Shown here one piece after another: positions 24,890 to 28,590 of a DNA stretch of 28,590 bases. A model generated the notes under the pieces. It made no database searches and was not told the origin of the DNA. It saw only the letters and a program-made list of their open reading frames with translations. This DNA comes from JADJTT01 sp049306275 (lineage in GTDB: Bacteria; Bacteroidota; Bacteroidia; Chitinophagales; Saprospiraceae). Where the stretch lies: positions 1 to 28,590 of the forward strand of contig JBAQQB010000121.1 in NCBI GenBank assembly GCA_049306275.1, given 5' to 3'. The position numbers and the translations under genes were made by a program. Positions within the stretch are counted from its first letter, which is position 1. Each line of letters starts with the position of its first letter.

Positions 24890-26289
24890 ATCAGCCGGTT
24901 CCAGGCCGCCAACAACCTGTTGGCCGCTCCCATCCAGCCCTTTTCTTCACCGCCACCCTCCTCTTCCGGCCTGTAAAGGTCCTCGAATAGCTTTACGACA
25001 TTCTTACCCACCACGCCCCGGAATGGCAGGCGGGCCATCAGTCCGTACAAGGCCGCATTGCCCTTCTTCTCGGCCTCCGGGTGCTCTTTGGCATAGGCCA
25101 GCGCCTCAAAAACGTCGCGTTCGTATGCTTCAATCGAAGGCAGGTTACTCGGCATAACGGTGAGGTGTATACAAGCAGGGCGCTGCTGCCGGTCGACCAT
25201 CCATCCCCGTTCTTCCAGAAAATCGGCGATCACGTAAATGTCGGGCTTGTTGTTCGTAGTGCGGAACGCCATCAGGTTTAACCGGGGTTCGCCGACCAGC
25301 TCCAGTCCGGGCGTGCCGCGGAAAAAAGCTCTCAAGCGGTCGGCGCCCTCCATCAGCCGCCGCGTAGTATCCACATAACCCTCCGCCCCCAGATGCCGGA
25401 TCGAGGCCCAGGCAGCGGCAATCGCCCCGCCCGGCCGGGTGCCCAAGAGGGTCGGCGATACGTAAATGCCGCCGCAAAACTCGGTAGACACAAAGAATTG
25501 ATGCTTCATCAACTCCATATCCCGGTACATGACCAGTGATGCTCCCTTGGCGCCGAAACCAAATTTGTGTACGTCGAGCGATACCGAACTCACCCCAGGC
25601 GCCCTGAAATCCCAGGGGGCATCCCAATAGCCCAGCCGCTCCGCCCAGGGCAGCACAAAGCCGCCCACGCAGGCGTCGACGTGCAGGGGCAAGCCGTGTT
25701 GGGAAGCCAGCGCGCCTATCTTTTCAACCGGGTCGACGATACCGTAGGGATAGCAAGGCGCTGAAGCCACCAGCATGAGGGTCTCCGGACCGATCAGGCG
25801 GGCCATGGCCTCAACGTCGGCCTCGCCGCCCGGCAGTACAGGCGCCCTTACAAGGTCCAGTCCAAAGAGATGAGCGGCCTTTTCAAAGGCGGGGTGCACG
25901 GTGGCAGGGGCTAGTATCTCTTTCCGCCCATTGCGGTGGCGCTGCTTCGACCATTCGCGGCAGGTATAGACCGCCAGCAGGATGCTCTCCGTGCCACCGG
26001 AAGTCATAGCGCCAACGGCCTGCGGGCCGTTGAGCATGTCGGCCGCCATGCGCACCACCTCGCGCTCCATCTGCTGCAAACTCGGAAAAGCAAATGAATT
26101 CAGGTAGTTTTCGGAGAAATAAGCATCGTAGGCCTCCTGGAGCAAGCGGTCGTGCTCATCGTCGAGATAATACACCAGACTCCAGGTTTTACCGGCCTTC
26201 CAACGAATGTCTCCCTTGCGGAGTTGCTCCAACTCCTCCATGATGGCGCCAGGGCGGCGCCCTTTCTCGGGAAAAGTGATGGTTGACAT
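24868..26289 (-). CDS. PLP-dependent lyase, sphingosine-1-phosphate lyase-like
   Basis: 473-aa fold-type I, group II decarboxylase-like PLP enzyme. The lysine is Lys242 in SVSLDVHKFGFGAKGASLV, with a second Lys six residues on as in sphingosine-1-phosphate lyase. Other matches to that family: TSGGTESILLAVYTCREW, LHVDACVGGFVLP, STEFCGGIYVSPTLLGTRPGG, HLGAEGYVDTTRRL, and the C-terminal GNAALYGLM. Family members cleave phosphorylated sphingoid bases into a fatty aldehyde and phosphoethanolamine. Bacteroidota often make sphingolipids, so such a role is plausible. The N-terminal membrane anchor of eukaryotic enzymes is absent. A glutamate/aromatic decarboxylase role is less likely. It follows the MFS gene by 35 nt; its end overlaps the terminator hairpin. 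Confidence 0.88.
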   Translation of the reverse strand: MSTITFPEKGRRPGAIMEELEQLRKGDIRWKAGKTWSLVYYLDDEHDRLLQEAYDAYFSENYLNSFAFPSLQQMEREVVRMAADMLNGPQAVGAMTSGGTESILLAVYTCREWSKQRHRNGRKEILAPATVHPAFEKAAHLFGLDLVRAPVLPGGEADVEAMARLIGPETLMLVASAPCYPYGIVDPVEKIGALASQHGLPLHVDACVGGFVLPWAERLGYWDAPWDFRAPGVSSVSLDVHKFGFGAKGASLVMYRDMELMKHQFFVSTEFCGGIYVSPTLLGTRPGGAIAAAWASIRHLGAEGYVDTTRRLMEGADRLRAFFRGTPGLELVGEPRLNLMAFRTTNNKPDIYVIADFLEERGWMVDRQQRPACIHLTVMPSNLPSIEAYERDVFEALAYAKEHPEAEKKGNAALYGLMARLPFRGVVGKNVVKLFEDLYRPEEEGGGEEKGWMGAANRLLAAWNRLIKKGAVL

Positions 26290-26324
26290 GAGATTCAGCT
26301 TTTGGGGAAGGAAACGCTCCTCCT

Positions 26325-27650
26325 TTATGTAACGTCAGAAACGGCCTCTGATGTTGTCTTCATGCGGCGCAACCACAACAAAAATATCAGGCCCAGCACA
26401 AACCACAACCCCAGAATGATAATGGAGTTGCGCATGCTACCCGTCAGGTTGTCGAGAGCGCCAAACAGGATGAGACCGCACATCATGGCCACCTTTTCAC
26501 AAACGTCGTAAAAGCTGAAAAAACCGGCGTTGTTCCTGGTCTCCGGCATCATCTTGGCATAGGTCGACCGCGACAGCGACTGTATGCCGCCCATGACCAG
26601 TCCGATGAAAAAGCCGGAGATGTAGAAATGAAGGGGAGTCTGAATGAAAAAAGCGCCGATGCAAATGAAAATCCAAACGGATACCGCAATGGTGAGAGCT
26701 TGCACGTTGCCCAGCTTCTTCGACAGCCAGGCGAAGAGAAAAGCGCCCAGAATACCGACGTACTCCAGTATCAGCATCGTAAAGATCAATTCCTTGACGC
26801 CCAGCCTGATCTCTTTTTCTCCAAAAGAAGCGGCCATGAACATGACCGTCTGCACCCCCATGATGTAGAAGAAAAAACTCAGCAGAAAGGTGCGGAGCCT
26901 CCGCTCCTGGTTGAGCAATTTCCACACCTTGAGCAGTTCGCGGTAGCCGTTAAGCAGCCAACGAGGATTTTCTTTTTTCACCCCGTAAATCCCTTTGGGC
27001 AGCCTGGCAAAGGTGATATGGGCAAAGCCAAACCACCAAAGCCCCGTGGTCAGGAAGGCTACACGCTGCAGAAGATTATCGTCGGTTACCCCCAGGCGCT
27101 CCTGGTTAAAAATGGCGAGCAGGTTGAGGATCAGCAAGGTGGTGGCCCCCGCATAACCAAACGCATAGCCCCGGGCGCTGACGCGGTCCTGCCGGTCGGG
27201 GGTCGCAATGGCAGGCAAAAAGGAGTTGTAAAAGACGATGCTGCCTGAATAGCCCATGGTGGCGAACATCAGCCCCAGCAAGCCCAGCGGGAATAGTTCA
27301 TAGCGGTCGAAAAAAAAGAGGGACATGCAGGCGGCCGAACCCATGTAGCAAAAAAACCGCATGAACAGCTTGTGCCTGCTGGAATAATCGGCAATCGACG
27401 ACAAAAGTGGCGAAAGCAGGGCGATCAGTCCGAAGGAAACGCCCAAGGCGATAGAGTAAATAGCCGTGTTCTCGAACTCAAAGCCGAATAACTCGACCCG
27501 GCTTGATCCATTGTGCCGCGTGATGTTGTTGTAGTAAGCGGGAAAAATAGCGGAGGTGATGACCAGGGCATAAGTGGAATTAGCCCAGTCGTACATGGCC
27601 CAGGCATTGATCGTCTTCCTGTCGTTTTTTACTGCCAGCTCTCTTCCCAT
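26325..27650 (-). CDS. MFS transporter, UMF1 (Atg22-like) family
   Basis: 441-aa integral membrane protein with about 12 hydrophobic spans (for example FGLIALLSPLLSSIADYSS, FLTTGLWWFGFAHITF, FYISGFFIGLVMGGIQSLSRS). The N-terminal WAMYDWANSTYALVITSAIFP stretch, given in parts, and the QSLSRSTYAKMMPE loop are typical of the UMF1 family related to yeast vacuolar Atg22. The substrate is unknown. An in-frame ATG lies six codons upstream, but a -7 box TACCTTTG at 27656-27663 makes MGRELAVKN the likely start, 5 nt from the box and so leaderless or nearly so. It lies between the EI24-like gene (27 nt) and the SPL-like gene (35 nt), all on one strand. Confidence 0.93.
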   Translation of the reverse strand: MGRELAVKNDRKTINAWAMYDWANSTYALVITSAIFPAYYNNITRHNGSSRVELFGFEFENTAIYSIALGVSFGLIALLSPLLSSIADYSSRHKLFMRFFCYMGSAACMSLFFFDRYELFPLGLLGLMFATMGYSGSIVFYNSFLPAIATPDRQDRVSARGYAFGYAGATTLLILNLLAIFNQERLGVTDDNLLQRVAFLTTGLWWFGFAHITFARLPKGIYGVKKENPRWLLNGYRELLKVWKLLNQERRLRTFLLSFFFYIMGVQTVMFMAASFGEKEIRLGVKELIFTMLILEYVGILGAFLFAWLSKKLGNVQALTIAVSVWIFICIGAFFIQTPLHFYISGFFIGLVMGGIQSLSRSTYAKMMPETRNNAGFFSFYDVCEKVAMMCGLILFGALDNLTGSMRNSIIILGLWFVLGLIFLLWLRRMKTTSEAVSDVT

Positions 27651-27655
27651 TACCC

Positions 27656-27663
27656 CAAAGGTA
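27656..27663 (-). promoter_or_regulatory. MFS gene -7 box TACCTTTG
   Basis: Exact TAnnTTTG in the 27-nt gap after the EI24-like gene, 5 nt before the chosen ATG. It predicts a leaderless or near-leaderless transcript. Confidence 0.5.
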
Positions 27664-27677
27664 ATCAATCGCTTGCA

Positions 27678-28436
27678 TCAAACAAGGGTGGAGTCAACGT
27701 CGCCCGGACGAATTCTTTCCACGGCGTCGAGCGTGGCGGCTATCGTGCCAAGTGGCAGCGCTACCAGAAAGCCGACCCCCGTTATGAGCAACAGCAGGTA
27801 CACCACCCCGTTGCCGAGCGCCAAGCCGCGGTTTTCCCTGACAAAACGGATGCTATCGCGGTAGCCGAAATGCCGCTCCAGGGCAAAGTCCATGTTGCCG
27901 AAGCCCGCATAATAAGACTGTACCAGAAAGACCAGCACAGGGGCCAGCGGCGACAAAAAGGGCAGAAAGACCGCCAGGATGACGATGAGCAGGGAAAAGC
28001 CCAGTTCCCGGAACAGGTTGCGCACATTGATGCGAATACCCCTCACCAGATCGCGGGCGATCTGCATGGGCCGGATTCCTCCTCCGGAAGGTGCGCCGGT
28101 GATGTGGCGCTCGATCTTCTCCGACAAAGGACTCATGAACGGCGCAGAGAGGATCACCACCAACACCTTGAAAATAGCCAGGCCTATAGCAAACAGCAGC
28201 AAGCCGCTCAATATTCTTCCGATGGTATCAATCGTGCGCCCTCCCCAGTCGCCAATCCATCCGGTGAGCAGCCCGCCAAGCTCGTCAGACAGCCCCCAGG
28301 CCGTAAACCCGATGCCGAGGCCCAATACCACGCTGATCAGGGCGGGTACAAACATATAAGCCCACAGCCGCATGCTGCGAACGTAGTGCCAGGCCTTTCC
28401 ATAAGAGGCCATCCCTTCAAAGATGTCGCGGATCAT
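27678..28436 (-). CDS. EI24/CysZ-like membrane protein
   Basis: 252-aa inner-membrane protein with about four hydrophobic segments: MFVPALISVVLGLGIGFTAW (about residues 28-47), a second near 75-98, FSLLIVILAVFLPFLSPL (about 147-165), and VVYLLLLITGVGFLVALPLG near 212-232. SAPFMSPLSEKIERHITG and SYYAGFGNMDFALERHFGY match the EI24/CysZ family, whose bacterial members include the sulfate permease CysZ. No cys genes are nearby, so a sulfate role is not supported here. It is upstream of the MFS and SPL-like genes on the same strand. Confidence 0.9.
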   Translation of the reverse strand: MIRDIFEGMASYGKAWHYVRSMRLWAYMFVPALISVVLGLGIGFTAWGLSDELGGLLTGWIGDWGGRTIDTIGRILSGLLLFAIGLAIFKVLVVILSAPFMSPLSEKIERHITGAPSGGGIRPMQIARDLVRGIRINVRNLFRELGFSLLIVILAVFLPFLSPLAPVLVFLVQSYYAGFGNMDFALERHFGYRDSIRFVRENRGLALGNGVVYLLLLITGVGFLVALPLGTIAATLDAVERIRPGDVDSTLV

Positions 28437-28500
28437 ATTGTTATCTTTTGACGGATGAATGTAGGGGTTGGGGGAGAGAAGTGCAATTTTTTTCTACGAA

Positions 28501-28534
28501 GAGTGAAGGGTGAAGGGTGAAGGGTGAAGGGGAG
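28501..28534. repeat. GGGTGAA heptamer array
   Basis: GAGTGAA followed by three GGGTGAA and GGGGAG. Same unit as the array at 15.1 kb, without a clear inverted arm in the window. It lies 64 nt upstream of the EI24-like gene start. Confidence 0.8.
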
Positions 28535-28567
28535 ACACTCAACCTTCTAAACCTGAACAACTATAAA

Positions 28568-28590
28568 CGTTTATCGTCGATCGTTTATCG
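28568..28590. repeat. CGTTTAT heptamer array at the window end
   Basis: CGTTTAT, CGTCGAT, CGTTTAT, CG: again a 7-bp period but an unrelated sequence. Cut by the window end. Confidence 0.6.

Overview
The window reads as chromosomal DNA of a member of the Bacteroidota, most likely of the Saprospiria (Lewinella/Haliscomenobacter/Phaeodactylibacter-like). The reasons are the lpxC-fabZ fusion gene, a type IX secretion C-terminal domain with SprB-type repeats, promoters of the Bacteroidota form TAnnTTTG, the lack of clear Shine-Dalgarno sites, and a 484-residue helical protein of a kind I associate with that class. The base composition looks GC-rich in genes and AT-rich at gene junctions. I see no rRNA, tRNA, CRISPR array, transposase or phage gene.

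Layout. 1-4.0 kb (minus): lipid A operon lpxD, lpxC-fabZ, lpxA, then an ABC ATPase coupled to lpxA by an ATGA overlap. 4.0-5.4 kb (plus): a divergent two-gene unit with a hydroxymethylbilane-synthase-like protein that has lost its key residues, and a small lipoprotein. 5.4-11.0 kb (minus): hldD (ADP-heptose epimerase), gcvP and fumC. 11.1-14.1 kb: sodA (plus), three tiny plus-strand ORFs that each end just before an intrinsic terminator, and the 484-aa protein gene (minus). 14.1-17.1 kb: a tandem-OmpA-domain protein (minus) and lepA (plus). 17.2-20.4 kb (minus): a secreted thioredoxin/SprB/T9SS protein and a heptosyltransferase. 20.5-22.6 kb (minus): iscS-iscU-iscA. 22.8-24.9 kb: yidD, an ECF sigma factor, a MerR-type regulator and a two-CBS protein. 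24.9-28.4 kb (minus): an EI24/CysZ-like membrane protein, a UMF1-type MFS transporter and a sphingosine-1-phosphate-lyase-like PLP enzyme.

The genes share an envelope theme: lipid A (lpxD/C/A), heptose supply and transfer (hldD, GT9), envelope anchoring (OmpA domains), membrane insertion (yidD) and possible sphingolipid turnover. Central metabolism and redox maintenance are covered by gcvP, fumC, sodA and the Isc genes.

Three things deserve most attention. (1) The HemC-like pseudoenzyme at 4072-4902. (2) A family of intergenic arrays built from 7-bp units (8-9 bp at some sites), usually as inverted arms, whose unit sequence differs at every site but whose architecture and position against stop codons recur. 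(3) The group of tiny ORFs with their own terminators that flank the 484-aa helical protein.
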